Origin: JAAFIP01 sp043728315
GTDB lineage: Bacteria > Pseudomonadota > Gammaproteobacteria > Burkholderiales > Burkholderiaceae_C
Direction: 5' to 3'
DNA length: 64,000 nt
NCBI GenBank assembly: GCA_043728315.1
Contig: JAYTMT010000150.1
Location: 1 to 64,000 of the forward strand
Shown: positions 9,346-17,963 of the stretch, in pieces
How positions within the stretch are numbered: position 1 is the stretch's first letter
How the letters are laid out: every line of letters begins with the position of its first letter
Position numbers and translations under genes: made by a program
The notes under the pieces: model-generated
Told to the model about the DNA's origin: nothing
Database searches by the model: none
Seen by the model: the letters and a program-made list of their open reading frames with translations, nothing else

Positions 9346-9855
9346 CTATTTTAGTAAGTAGCCTCCGATTATTTGCAGGATGTTGGTTTTGTCGGCTGGA
9401 CTGATGCCTAAGAATGGGCGGGCGGGGATATCGCCCCATAGATGCGGGAATTCTGACTTTGTGCCGCCGTATTGCATCATGGCGGCTTGTACCTTGGGGC
9501 TACCAATGGCCACACCCGATGCGCCTTTGAGTTGGTAGTTGATCGTGCCTGCCAAAGTGCGGGTTTCGCCTGTTAGCGGTTTTTTGGCATCTGTTCGTGC
9601 TTGGCCTTTTTTGCTCAGTGAGCCGTCTTTTTTGAAATTTCCACCTGTTTGGCCTAGATATTTGGCGACTGTCACTGCTGAGTTTTTGTCCCACGGCGTG
9701 CCGTCTGGAGCAGTAGCTGTGGTGAAGCGGCGTTTTGTGCTGTCGACCATGTCTTCGCCAATTTCTAAAAATGCTGGACGCATGTTTTTGGCGTGTCCGA
9801 TGATTTGACCTAGGCGATCTAGGACTTGTTTGTCTTTGATGGTGACTTTAATCAT
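9346..9855 (-). CDS. Phage virion morphogenesis protein (Mu gpG / P2 gpS family)
   Basis: The 169-residue product has the family layout: an N-terminal helical part, KRRFTTATAPDGTPW in the middle (about residues 41-55), a TGETRTLAGTI segment and the C-terminal PARPFLGIS motif. Members act in head completion or tail joining. It is the last gene of the leftward late operon, next to the prophage left end, just after the gpF-like gene as in Mu. Confidence 0.85.
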   Translation of the reverse strand: MIKVTIKDKQVLDRLGQIIGHAKNMRPAFLEIGEDMVDSTKRRFTTATAPDGTPWDKNSAVTVAKYLGQTGGNFKKDGSLSKKGQARTDAKKPLTGETRTLAGTINYQLKGASGVAIGSPKVQAAMMQYGGTKSEFPHLWGDIPARPFLGISPADKTNILQIIGGYLLK

Positions 9856-9960
9856 GGCTGGCTCACAAATAGACTAAAATTGGGTTTGTTTCATGGGTAT
9901 CGAATCCTGCGTTGTTATCGCGGATCGTTTTGGACGTTCTGTTCGGGGACATGAAACTCT

Positions 9961-11169
9961 TCATTTTTTAGTCTTAATGACCAATGACAACAGTGCTAAA
10001 GCTTTGCTGCTTCTGCCCGTCAAAACTTCAAAAACTGCTCTGTAGCGCTCACCATCGATGGTTTTAGTGGCGACTATGGTGCGATTGCCTTGACGGCTTG
10101 CGGAGCTGGCCACGATTGAGTCAGCCTCGTTGAGTAAGTCTGCTATTTTTTCGTAATCCGCTGGTGTTGCAGGGCGCTGGCCGCTGCCGTCTGTGCCGTG
10201 GTTTTTTTGGATGTGGCGCGGGGTATCGCTGGGTATGGTAATGAAATAGCCTTTGACATCTATGCCTGCGGCGGCAGATATTTGATCTGCATTGTCCACA
10301 AAACCTTGCCATAAGGGGGCTTCGTTGACCGCCCCAGCCGATAGGGCGCGGGTAGCGAAGGCAGTAGCTTGCTCTTGGGTGTTGATGTAGCGGTTGATGT
10401 CAGCGCTTAAGGCCTTGGCGATCGCCTCGGGATAGGTGATGAGCTTGTCCTGCACTAGCTCGCGCAGGGAGGTGTCGGTGTTTGCGCCGGGGGCGTAGTT
10501 CCAGCCTTTGTCTATGCCGGGGGGTGCGTCTGTTTTAGGGTCGCTGGTGTCCCAGCCTTCTGGGGGCTGGGTGGCATCGCCTTGGGTGGGGGCACGGACG
10601 GCTTTGATGCGGCATTGGCAGCCCCAGCCGTTGGGCGGGAAGTGGCTGCGCCAGAAGGGGTGGTCACGCGGCAGGGTGAGGCGGCTGTCACCCCATGCTT
10701 TGTGCTGGGGGCGGGGGGTGATGACGCTGTCGCTGTGGATGTATTGCCAAAAGGGGCGCACTGCTACTAGATCGGGGTCGTTGAGCTGCTGCCAGCGGCC
10801 TGCGGCGTGGCTGGTGGCGATGTTGGTTTGGTAGATTACGCGGGTGCGCCAAGCCTCGCCCGCTTTTGTGCCCTGACCTGCCCAGCCGCTCCAGCCGGAT
10901 TTGCGCACGGCCTCTGCAAAGTCTTTGCGGAACGCGTCGATGCTGCCCCCGCCCACTGATTTGTCGACGGCTTTGCGCAGGTCGGCCAAGAGGTCGGCCT
11001 TTTGTGCGCCTGCGACGTAAAAGGCTTTGTCGTTGGCGCGGGTTTTGATGTCGTCCCAGCGCTCCGAGGGCAGATTTAGCTTGGCGCGTAAAAAGTCGAT
11101 TTGCTGCTGAAATTGCTGGCGCAGGCCGTCTAGTTCGTCGGCTGTGAGGGGGGTGGTTGCCGCAGGCAT
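9961..11169 (-). CDS. Mu gpF-like minor head protein with C-terminal PBECR-type nuclease-like domain
   Basis: The 402-residue product has an SPP1-gp7/Mu-gpF head-morphogenesis domain over about residues 1-195, ending with PFWRSHFPPNGWGCQCR (Cys184 and Cys186). After a linker, residues about 285-402 look like the phage-associated barnase/EndoU/colicin/RelE-like nuclease (PBECR) group: RHIQKNHG with His319 and His324, PATPADYEKI, and the strands TIVATKTIDGERYRAVFEV. In that family the domain is thought to be a toxin delivered with the virion. Start overlaps the portal stop (TAATG). The nuclease call rests on motif pattern only. Confidence 0.8.
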   Translation of the reverse strand: MPAATTPLTADELDGLRQQFQQQIDFLRAKLNLPSERWDDIKTRANDKAFYVAGAQKADLLADLRKAVDKSVGGGSIDAFRKDFAEAVRKSGWSGWAGQGTKAGEAWRTRVIYQTNIATSHAAGRWQQLNDPDLVAVRPFWQYIHSDSVITPRPQHKAWGDSRLTLPRDHPFWRSHFPPNGWGCQCRIKAVRAPTQGDATQPPEGWDTSDPKTDAPPGIDKGWNYAPGANTDTSLRELVQDKLITYPEAIAKALSADINRYINTQEQATAFATRALSAGAVNEAPLWQGFVDNADQISAAAGIDVKGYFITIPSDTPRHIQKNHGTDGSGQRPATPADYEKIADLLNEADSIVASSASRQGNRTIVATKTIDGERYRAVFEVLTGRSSKALALLSLVIKTKK

Positions 11170-12746
11170 TAGCTTGCCTCGGCCTTACTGGTTTGATTGG
11201 ACTCTGTGGTTACTGCGTCTAGGCCTGCGAGCTCGGCTGCGGCGAAGGCCAGTGCCATAATCTGCTGGAGCTGCTCTGTGGGCAGATCACCGTAGGCCGC
11301 CAGCAAGCGGTCACTTAAAGCGGTGGGGCTGGGCGCTGCGTTGACCATGGCCGCAATAGTGCTCATCCAATTGGCCAATACGGCATTCCCTGCACTGGCC
11401 ATGTTGTCGGCTATAGGGTTGGTAGGGATGGCTACTGGGCTTGTCTCGGCAAAACTTGCACTCTGACCAGCAGCTGGAACACCCGACGCACTAGGCACAG
11501 GTGGCACAGGTAGAACTGATGGCACAGGCGTGGGCGCAAGCTCCCAGCCAGTACCGTATTTTTCTCGAACAGAATCAAGACTTGGTTTAAAGCCTAGGCT
11601 GGCGACGTTGACATCGGTTTGGCTGGCGGCAAGCAGGTCTTCGGGTTTTTTTATGATGCGGCTGACCAAGCAGGGGGTTAGGCCGTTGAGCTCGCAGAAC
11701 CATTTGATGAGGGTGCTGTTGAGGGTGTCGCTCAATAGATCGGCATCGGCTTGAACCAAGTCTAGGCGCACGTCTTCGCGCTCGTTGGCGCTGGCTGCGG
11801 TGGCACCTGTGGCTTTGCCGGGCTCTTGGCTTAGGATTACTTCTTGTATCCAGCCATCCATATAAGCGCACAGCTCGTGCTGGGTGCTGATGGTGCCGCT
11901 GATTTTGCTCTCTAGGAGCTCGATTTGCACGCCTTCGGGGGTCATCAGCACGCCGTCGTTGCTCATGGCTTGGAGTGCACTAAAGAGTGTGCCTTTTTCT
12001 TTGTTGCTTGCGCCGTTGGGGTGCTTGCCCCATGGGGTGGGCGAGCCGAAGCGGTCGTTGAGTTTGTTCCAGCTGACGATGCCTTTGCGCTTGAAAAATA
12101 CCGGCCAATACAGTTGCAGCCCTAGGCCTGTGCCATAGGGGTTGTCGTCTTCGGGGTTAAAGCGGTGGACGATGAATTTTTTGGGTGGGAGCTGCTCGCC
12201 TGATAGCATGTTTTGTGCCGTTAAGAGGCGCAGCTCGGGGGCTAGATTAGGGTCGGTTTGCACATAGACAAAGCGGCGCTGGGCACGCTTGACGATGCGC
12301 TCTGGGGTGATTAAATTGTCGCGTTCTGTCCAGACGATTTCTGCGGGGACAAAGCCTGTGATCAAAGCGTCCAGCAGCTCGCTGCACACTTTGTCGAACA
12401 TAATGCGTTTGAGCATGTCGTGCACCACGGCGGCATCGGCTTGGCCTTGGGCGCCGTCGTCGACTGGGTCTACCTGGTAGGGGCGGCTGATGAGGGCTAG
12501 TTTGCGCTTTTGCAGGCCGCTGAAGACTTTGCCGTCGCGTTTGAGGTCTCGGTACAGCTCGTGGGCATTGCCACTGTTGCCGCGCTCTAAGAGCAAGGGG
12601 TCGTTGGTGCGCAGCACGCCGTTAAACAGGGTTTCAAAGGGGTCGCGCAGTCGGTTGGCCACCTCGGTGTTGAGCTCGGGGCTGGACTGGGCTGCGGCGC
12701 TGGCGGCCTTGGTTTGGCGGCGTGTTTCTAATGATGATGTGGCCAT
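11169..12746 (-). CDS. Portal protein (DUF935, Mu gp29 family)
   Basis: The 525-residue product forms the dodecameric portal for DNA entry and exit. Family features include LRDPFETLFNGVLRTNDPLL, FSGLQKRKLALISRP, the central PKKFIVHRFNPEDDNPYGTGL segment and RFGSPTPWGKH. A Pro/Ser/Ala-rich C-terminal stretch follows residue about 430. ATG at 12746 overlaps the terminase stop by one base (TAATG) and gives MATSSLETRR; an upstream in-frame start would lie inside the terminase gene. The order terminase-portal-gpF matches Mu. Confidence 0.92.
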   Translation of the reverse strand: MATSSLETRRQTKAASAAAQSSPELNTEVANRLRDPFETLFNGVLRTNDPLLLERGNSGNAHELYRDLKRDGKVFSGLQKRKLALISRPYQVDPVDDGAQGQADAAVVHDMLKRIMFDKVCSELLDALITGFVPAEIVWTERDNLITPERIVKRAQRRFVYVQTDPNLAPELRLLTAQNMLSGEQLPPKKFIVHRFNPEDDNPYGTGLGLQLYWPVFFKRKGIVSWNKLNDRFGSPTPWGKHPNGASNKEKGTLFSALQAMSNDGVLMTPEGVQIELLESKISGTISTQHELCAYMDGWIQEVILSQEPGKATGATAASANEREDVRLDLVQADADLLSDTLNSTLIKWFCELNGLTPCLVSRIIKKPEDLLAASQTDVNVASLGFKPSLDSVREKYGTGWELAPTPVPSVLPVPPVPSASGVPAAGQSASFAETSPVAIPTNPIADNMASAGNAVLANWMSTIAAMVNAAPSPTALSDRLLAAYGDLPTEQLQQIMALAFAAAELAGLDAVTTESNQTSKAEAS

Positions 12747-14158
12747 TACATAAATCCTTGGGCATCGCTGCCGCGTGGTTGGCCGCTGGAGCGGAATTCG
12801 ATGGGGGCACTGGGGCTGCTGGCTGCTTGCATGGCCAGAGCCAATGCCCAAAAGTGGTCGGCATGGCCGTCGGCGGTGCTCTCGGCGGTGAAGCGGACGT
12901 TGCCTGTGGCGGTGACCTGTTTGGTCACCGCTCGCAAATCGGCACGAATCTTTGGGTCGTAGGGGATGCGCAGCTTTTTGTCTTCAAACGCGCCGCGCAC
13001 GGGGTAGGCCATGGCTTCTTTGCTGCGCTGGGTGAAGGTGATGGCCTCCACGCGGAATTCGCCAAATTTGTCTTGTGCATCGTCTGCCCAGCCTATGCCT
13101 AGGCCTGTGGCATCAATGCAGGTGCGGTCTGCGCGCTCTATCCATGGCCAGATGATTTTCTCTTGGTCACCCTTGCGCATATTTTGCATGCACTCGATGT
13201 GGCGGGTGTAGAGGGTGTCTCCGAGTTTTTCAAACACCCAGAGCACGGTTAAGTCTTTTTTGCGGCCTATGTCGATGCCTGCGAATAGGCGGAGCTGTGT
13301 GCTGCTGCTCGCCTGTGTATCCAGTGTTTGCCACTCAGTGCCTCCGGGGTATTCGCAGCCTGCGATTAGGTCGTATTCTAAAAATGCCGCATCGTCGTCG
13401 CCCGGGTTGCACATGTACTCTTGCTGAAAGCTTTCCTCGTCGGCGCAGCCGCTGCGCGTGAAGTCAAAGTAGGCCGCTTCGTCCATGGCTTGGCGCTGGT
13501 CGTCGGCGGGCAGCATTTGCTGGAGCTTGGCCAAAAAGCCTTGGTCTAGCGCGTCTTGGAGGGTGATGCGGTGCAGGCTGATGCCCTTGGGGTTGGCGTG
13601 TTCGCGCACCTCGCGCACCAGCTGGTTAAAAAAGTTGTGGCTGCCACGGTGGGTGCTGATGATTTCCATAGCACCACCCCAGGTGATGCCGGGGTAGGCA
13701 ATCGACCAGAGCTTGCGCGGATCAGGGTGCAAGGCAAATTCGTCTAGCACGCGGCCGCCGCGCTTGCCTGCTTGGGCATCGGGGTTGGAGCTCATGCTGT
13801 GGATGCGCTTGCCGCTGTCGAACTGCAAGACATAGGCGGTGAGGCGGTCTTTTTCGTTGATGACTTGTTCGCCCAAATCTTTGGCGGCTAGGTGCATCAG
13901 GCCTGCCCACATTTTGCAGTCTTCAATGAACAGTCTGGCTTGCAAATCGTCTCGGGAGCTGACCCATTGGTCGAACCGTGCGCCCTGCGCTGCGGTGCGC
14001 TCTGCGCAGGCGTAGGCGCTGGCCCAGCTTAGGCCAATTTGGCGGGATTTTTCCATAAGCTTTAAACGGCTGGTGTCTTTGATCCACGCGCTTTGAAAGG
14101 GCAGGAAAATGCCCTCTGATGCGGGGACGACCAGCGCCTTGCCTTTGGGTTTGCTCAT
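12746..14158 (-). CDS. Terminase large subunit (Mu gp28 family)
   Basis: The 470-residue DNA-packaging motor has an ATPase with a Walker-A-like site EKSRQIGLSW (about 37-46) and Walker B VLDEFAL. The C-terminal RNase-H-like nuclease begins GIDIGRKKDLTVLW (Asp as first metal ligand) and ends GHADHFWALALA. It overlaps the small terminase gene by 4 bp (ATGA). In Mu-like phages it packages headful DNA with host flanks. Confidence 0.93.
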   Translation of the reverse strand: MSKPKGKALVVPASEGIFLPFQSAWIKDTSRLKLMEKSRQIGLSWASAYACAERTAAQGARFDQWVSSRDDLQARLFIEDCKMWAGLMHLAAKDLGEQVINEKDRLTAYVLQFDSGKRIHSMSSNPDAQAGKRGGRVLDEFALHPDPRKLWSIAYPGITWGGAMEIISTHRGSHNFFNQLVREVREHANPKGISLHRITLQDALDQGFLAKLQQMLPADDQRQAMDEAAYFDFTRSGCADEESFQQEYMCNPGDDDAAFLEYDLIAGCEYPGGTEWQTLDTQASSSTQLRLFAGIDIGRKKDLTVLWVFEKLGDTLYTRHIECMQNMRKGDQEKIIWPWIERADRTCIDATGLGIGWADDAQDKFGEFRVEAITFTQRSKEAMAYPVRGAFEDKKLRIPYDPKIRADLRAVTKQVTATGNVRFTAESTADGHADHFWALALAMQAASSPSAPIEFRSSGQPRGSDAQGFM

Positions 14159-14727
14159 GTGATGCCCAGCGCCTCGCGGATGGCGCGTTTGGTTTCCTCA
14201 GTCACCCCGCCTTTTGTGCCCATGGCATCTAGCTTGGCACGCTGCTCGGCCAGCACGGTGGCACGCACCTCGGCCTCCACCTTGGCTTGGTATTGCTTGA
14301 GCTGCACACTGCTGCGGGTGAGCGATGCGATGGAGCGGGCAGCCTCGGCCAGCAGGGTGATGCGCTCTGCTTGGTCTACCTCTGGGTCACTCGCATCTTG
14401 CAGCGCCATCATGCTGTCAAACAGCTCTTGTTGTGTGACGGCGATTAGGCCTGCGCTTTGTTTGCCAAAGTTGTCGCCTGCGTTGGCATAGATGGACTCG
14501 GTGGCTTGGCTGAAGGCTTTAACGGCTATGAGGCGGCGCTCTATCTTGGGGCCATAGCGCTGCAAGGCCGCGCGGCTGGGCAGCTCGCCCGCGTCTTGGT
14601 GGGCGGGGAACTGCTGGCGGATGTTGGCCAGCATTTCATCAAGCGTGTAGCGGCCTTCGGCCATGAGGCCTTCGATGTAGATTTTGACATCGGCGGGGAG
14701 CTTGGAGATGGCGGATTTGCGGCCCAT
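14155..14727 (-). CDS. Terminase small subunit (DUF3486, Mu gp27 family)
   Basis: The 190-residue product has a DNA-binding N-terminus (GRKSAISKLPADVKIYIEGL, then YTLDEMLANI) typical of DUF3486, followed by a long helical region rich in Glu/Ala/Leu (about 70-175). It partners the large terminase, which follows with a 4-bp overlap. Confidence 0.88.
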   Translation of the reverse strand: MGRKSAISKLPADVKIYIEGLMAEGRYTLDEMLANIRQQFPAHQDAGELPSRAALQRYGPKIERRLIAVKAFSQATESIYANAGDNFGKQSAGLIAVTQQELFDSMMALQDASDPEVDQAERITLLAEAARSIASLTRSSVQLKQYQAKVEAEVRATVLAEQRAKLDAMGTKGGVTEETKRAIREALGIT

Positions 14728-14737
14728 GGTTGTGCCC

Positions 14738-15061
14738 CTAGCCGTCGATGGGCGGCAGCGTGATGCCAGGGTCGCACTCCACGCTGCGCTCTATCACATC
14801 AATACCATAGCGCTCGATTTTGGCGAAGGTTTGGCCCATGGGATTGGTGTGGCTGCTGATGAGTTCGCGGCTTTTTAAATAGTCAAGCTCGCGCAGCACC
14901 TCTAGGTCGGTGACATCGGGAAAAACGGCTGCCACCACGCTGCGCAGCATGTAGGCTTGCGCCTGCATGGGGCGGGCGGTGTTGAGTGTCATGAGCAGCA
15001 GGTAGCGCACCGTTTGGTGGCGGGCGCTGTCGATGGTTGCCTTAAGTTGGTTAGGTGTCAT
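14738..15061 (-). CDS. Small winged-helix-like phage protein (Mu gp26 position)
   Basis: The 107-residue product has TVRYLLLMTLNTARP, then VFPDVTDLEVLRELDYLKSREL and a short strand pair (KIERYGIDVIE), the pattern of a winged helix. In Mu-like phages a similar small protein sits between gp25 and the small terminase. ATG at 15061 (MTPNQLKATI) was chosen; it overlaps the upstream stop by 11 bp. Confidence 0.7.
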   Translation of the reverse strand: MTPNQLKATIDSARHQTVRYLLLMTLNTARPMQAQAYMLRSVVAAVFPDVTDLEVLRELDYLKSRELISSHTNPMGQTFAKIERYGIDVIERSVECDPGITLPPIDG

Positions 15062-15431
15062 GTTTGTTGCTCCGCAGGAGGATGTTTTCAAAACGCATGG
15101 CCATGGTGTCTAGCTTGGCCATGATGGTGGCGATGGCTTGCACGTAGTCTTCGCGCCGCACATAGTGCACGGGCAAATCGGCCTTGAGGTTGAGTAGCTC
15201 GCGCTCGATGCGCTGCCATTGGTCACGCTCGGCTTGGCTGGCGTTCTCTAGGCGGCTTAGGCGGTTGCTGAGCTGGGTTTGGTAGACTTCACTGGCCGTG
15301 TCTTGGGCGCTGAAGCGATCGTCCATGCGGCGCAGCACTTGGTCTAAAAGCAGCTTGCCCGCGCCTGCTAGGCCGCCTAAAAAGGCGATGCCAAGGAGTA
15401 TGAATTGCCAGAGTTCGAGTTGGAGAGTCAT
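15051..15431 (-). CDS. DUF2730 membrane-anchored coiled-coil protein (Mu gp25 family)
   Basis: The 126-residue product has one N-terminal membrane segment (about residues 7-29, WQFILLGIAFLGGLAGAG), then a coiled coil with RLSRLENASQAERDQWQRIE (about 55-75). Start ATG at 15431 overlaps the Rz-like stop (ATGA). Family role is unknown; position matches Mu gp25. Confidence 0.75.
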   Translation of the reverse strand: MTLQLELWQFILLGIAFLGGLAGAGKLLLDQVLRRMDDRFSAQDTASEVYQTQLSNRLSRLENASQAERDQWQRIERELLNLKADLPVHYVRREDYVQAIATIMAKLDTMAMRFENILLRSNKHDT

Positions 15432-16081
15432 GGTGCGCTTTTTTGCTGCTGGTGAATGAAGTCGATCAGGCTTTGGTGTGCAAGCCGGTTGGCGGCGCAG
15501 ATTTCTGCATTGGCAATGTGGTTGTCCCACGCGGAGTCGAGGCTGAGGCTGGTGCCAGCAGCACAGGCGGGCGCGGTGGGGTCAGCAGCGCCGCAGGAAT
15601 GGGTGGGTTGGTCAATACCTGTGAGGGCGCTGTTCCACATCCAGACAGCCCCAGCAGTAAGGGCAATGCCAGTGTCGTCAGCAGGCTCTTGTGTAGGCTG
15701 CCCGTGTGGCTGCGCCAGCGGCTGCTCGGGGCTGCTTGTGTCAGGCTGCGTGCGAACAGTGCCACCACTATTGCAAACAACAAGGCCTGCGCGAGGTGTA
15801 ACCAAAGGGGTATTGCGGCGTAAAACATTGAACTTCTCCGTTAGGGTTTGAAACTGGGTGGTGCGCTCGCGTTCGGCGGCTAAATAGGCGGCGGCGGCTT
15901 GCTCGCCTTGGCGCTGCTTTGCGTCGTATGCGTCGCGGGCTTGTTGGGCGGCTATGGCTTGCTTGGCGGCTTGTTTGGTGTTGGCCGATTGGCTGCCCGC
16001 GTTAAAGCCCATCACAAAGATGACTGAGAATGCGGCGATTGCAAAAACAATAGCAAAAAAGATCTCTTTTAAACGGCTCAT
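15428..16081 (-). CDS. Rz-like inner-membrane spanin candidate
   Basis: The 217-residue product has an N-terminal membrane anchor (about residues 8-30), then an Ala/Gln/Lys-rich periplasmic coiled coil (35-85). This is the i-spanin layout and follows the transglycosylase directly (ATGA overlap). The C-terminal half is of low complexity and may exist mainly because a second, lipobox-containing frame is embedded here. Assignment is by layout and position, not by clear similarity. Confidence 0.6.
   Translation of the reverse strand: MSRLKEIFFAIVFAIAAFSVIFVMGFNAGSQSANTKQAAKQAIAAQQARDAYDAKQRQGEQAAAAYLAAERERTTQFQTLTEKFNVLRRNTPLVTPRAGLVVCNSGGTVRTQPDTSSPEQPLAQPHGQPTQEPADDTGIALTAGAVWMWNSALTGIDQPTHSCGAADPTAPACAAGTSLSLDSAWDNHIANAEICAANRLAHQSLIDFIHQQQKSAP
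15466..15828 (-). CDS. Embedded Rz1-like outer-membrane spanin candidate
   Basis: A second frame inside the Rz-like gene encodes a hydrophobic stretch ending in a lipobox (LLLGLSGC) followed by a Pro-rich segment (NPPIPAALLTPPRPPVLLAP), the hallmark of Rz1 lipoproteins. The true start is unclear: the only ATG is at 15828 and adds an extra hydrophobic segment, so a non-ATG start nearer the lipobox is possible. Together with the outer frame it would link inner and outer membranes at lysis. Confidence 0.5.
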   Translation of the reverse strand: MFYAAIPLWLHLAQALLFAIVVALFARSLTQAAPSSRWRSHTGSLHKSLLTTLALPLLLGLSGCGTAPSQVLTNPPIPAALLTPPRPPVLLAPASASTPRGTTTLPMQKSAPPTGLHTKA

Positions 16082-16752
16082 GAACATGCTCCTGCGCCCC
16101 AAAGGGCTTTGACATAAATGGGCTCTAGGGTGCGCAAGATGCGCTGGGGGTAGCCACGGTTTTCAGTCCATGCGGCGCTACTTCGGCCTGCGTTCACCCG
16201 CTCTACATTGCCAAACCACACCAGCGGATTGAGCCCCTGCTTAGCGGCCAATGCTTTGTCGCGCTGCACCCAGCCTAGGCCGCCGTTGTATGCGGACAGG
16301 GTGAAGGCCATGCGCTGGCAGGCATTTGTGCCCTGCACGCGGCTGTGGATCCAATGGTTGTAGCCCACCAGGGCACGCAGCGCCCAAGTGGGGTTGGTGG
16401 GCTGGCAGGCGGCGGGTGACAGGCCGTTGATGGCGCACCACCAACTGGCGGTGGCGGGCATGAACTGGGCCATGCCGGCCGCTCCCACGTGGCTGAGGGC
16501 AGCTGGCCGCCAGCCGGACTCTTGGTGGAGCTGGGCGGCAAAGGTAGCGATGGGGGCAGACAGGCCCCACGCGGCGTGCGCTGCGCGGGTGAGCTCGCGC
16601 TTGTGCTGCGCAGCGGCTGCTGGAATGGATTGGGCGTGGGCAGGCCTCTGCACGCAGGTGCTGAGCACAGCGCCTGCTATGACGATAGCAATCAAGCCCA
16701 GCATGTAGTGGGCGCAATAATAACGAGGGGAAGTGCCAGCTAGACGGCGCAT
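16078..16752 (-). CDS. Phage lytic transglycosylase (SLT domain endolysin)
   Basis: The 224-residue product has an N-terminal hydrophobic segment (about 15-35) that may serve as a signal or SAR anchor, then a lysozyme-like SLT fold: HQESGWRP with the catalytic Glu78, GAAGMAQFMPATA, and AYNGG. It cleaves peptidoglycan at lysis. One base separates its start from the holin-like stop, so the lysis genes are compactly linked. Confidence 0.85.
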   Translation of the reverse strand: MRRLAGTSPRYYCAHYMLGLIAIVIAGAVLSTCVQRPAHAQSIPAAAAQHKRELTRAAHAAWGLSAPIATFAAQLHQESGWRPAALSHVGAAGMAQFMPATASWWCAINGLSPAACQPTNPTWALRALVGYNHWIHSRVQGTNACQRMAFTLSAYNGGLGWVQRDKALAAKQGLNPLVWFGNVERVNAGRSSAAWTENRGYPQRILRTLEPIYVKALWGAGACS

Positions 16753-16753
16753 G

Positions 16754-17188
16754 CTATGCCCCCAAGCCCATGGCCAGCATGGCGGCGGCTACGATGATGG
16801 CGCGGCGCAGCATGCAAACTCCCATGAGGCGCAGCAGCACGTCGTCGGGCTTGCACTCTAGGCTGATGCGATTGGCTATGTGTGGGTTGCCCGCATCGTC
16901 GTAGTCGGTGTCGTCAAAAGGCTCAAGGGCTAGGAAAACGTCAGGCCGCGCATAGGGGAACAGGCTGCGGTCTAGCCAGTAGCCTGCTACGGCGGCTAGC
17001 GCTACTAGGCTGAGCTTGTACAGGCTAACGGGCAGCTGCTGGGGGGCTAGCAGGTAAACGGCTACGAATAGGCCGATGGCTATGAGCAGCCAGTCGGCCA
17101 TGCGGCCATGGCGCGAATGGGGGGAATGAAAAGCCGCGCTGGATGCGGGGATGGGTGGGGGGCTGGGTGGGGTGTGTTGCTTGGTCAT
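16754..17188 (-). CDS. Putative holin, first gene of the leftward late operon
   Basis: The 144-residue product has a Pro/Ser-rich N-terminus and three hydrophobic segments (about 32-48, 55-72 and 125-143). YKLSLVALAAVAGYWLDRSLFPYARP is the pattern of putative holins in Mu-like prophages of Burkholderiales and Pseudomonas. The ATG at 17188 lies exactly 33 bp after a late-promoter motif and has no Shine-Dalgarno, so the mRNA may be leaderless. Confidence 0.75.
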   Translation of the reverse strand: MTKQHTPPSPPPIPASSAAFHSPHSRHGRMADWLLIAIGLFVAVYLLAPQQLPVSLYKLSLVALAAVAGYWLDRSLFPYARPDVFLALEPFDDTDYDDAGNPHIANRISLECKPDDVLLRLMGVCMLRRAIIVAAAMLAMGLGA

Positions 17189-17237
17189 GCGGCAACTATG
17201 CCGCGCGCGCGCGAGGGGGAGTAAGTAAAGTGTTTGA
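17189..17237 (-). promoter_or_regulatory. Late promoter/operator A (leftward)
   Basis: On the minus strand TCAAACACTTTACTTA (17237-17222) is followed after 33 bp by the holin ATG. Within the spacer are CGCG and a weak -10 CATAGT six bases before the ATG. The same motif and spacing occur at 30028 and 34707. Probably the site of a Mor/C-type activator. Confidence 0.75.
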
Positions 17238-17366
17238 ATTAGTGCTGAGGGCGGCGATGGGGTGCAATGGCGGTTTTAGGAGCTTTCATGAAGCCTGAAC
17301 CATTGTTTGAAACTGCGCGGCTGCTGAGCCGCACCTATGAGCGCGTTAGGCTTCGCCCGGTGGGCG

Positions 17367-17648
17367 CTATGGGTTGGCCGGAGGCGCGGCGCGTGTGCGC
17401 AGATCTGCTAGCTGCGATTGCCAGCGTGCCCACGCCTGGGGCAGCTGCAAAGCGGGGGGAATTTGGGCGGCTAGGTGGTCTAGGGCCGAATCGTATTCCT
17501 CGGCCAGATCGGCCAGAGCCGCCGGATCTATGCGGCGCAGCAGCGCCTCCAACAAAGCCTCTACGGCCATTGCCCGGTTTAGGTGCTGCGTTTGCGCAGA
17601 TCGCAGATCATTGATGGCGGCAATGATTTGGGCTTGGGTATCGCTCAT
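17367..17648 (-). CDS. Hypothetical helical protein downstream of the repressor
   Basis: The 93-residue product MSDTQAQIIAAI... is alpha-helical and Ala/Leu-rich, without signal or membrane segment. It starts 10 bp after the lipoprotein stop and ends before late promoter A, so it probably belongs to the repressor transcript. Function not recognised. Confidence 0.55.
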   Translation of the reverse strand: MSDTQAQIIAAINDLRSAQTQHLNRAMAVEALLEALLRRIDPAALADLAEEYDSALDHLAAQIPPALQLPQAWARWQSQLADLRTRAAPPANP

Positions 17649-17658
17649 GGTGTGTGCA

Positions 17659-17961
17659 CTATTTGTTGTAATTGTCGCAAGCCGTTTTGTCAGACTCTGG
17701 GTCACCATTGAGTCGGGTTGCGCCTTGGCTTAGGTAGTATTGCGCGGCCGCATAAGCTGCTTTTTTATCGTTGTTGAATAGCGCTAGTATTTGCGGGCAG
17801 GTGATGGTCGCGTTGTCAACTGCCGGATAGGTGGCCAGCACAGCAGGCTCAGCGATGCCGCAAACCTGTGCACTGCCAAAGCATGTGCCCGCGTTGCCCC
17901 CACCGCCACCGCAGGCCGATGCACCAAGAAGCACCAGCACATAAATTAATGTGCGCACCAC
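17659..17961 (-). CDS. Small lipoprotein next to the repressor
   Basis: The 100-residue product has a short hydrophobic leader and a lipobox-like GASAC (Cys17), then a Gly run. The rest has four Cys and a C-terminal LNGDPESDKTACDNY that resembles a small excalibur-like Ca-binding motif. It starts 2 bp after the repressor stop, so it should be made in the lysogen. Lysogenic lipoproteins of phages often block superinfection; that role is inferred from position only. Confidence 0.7.
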   Translation of the reverse strand: MVRTLIYVLVLLGASACGGGGGNAGTCFGSAQVCGIAEPAVLATYPAVDNATITCPQILALFNNDKKAAYAAAQYYLSQGATRLNGDPESDKTACDNYNK

Positions 17962-17963
17962 GT

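Noticed and set aside
17267..17614. Plus-strand open frame opposite the 93-residue gene
   Set aside because: Runs antisense to a better supported gene and starts just beyond the late promoter on the other strand; composition looks like a shadow frame.
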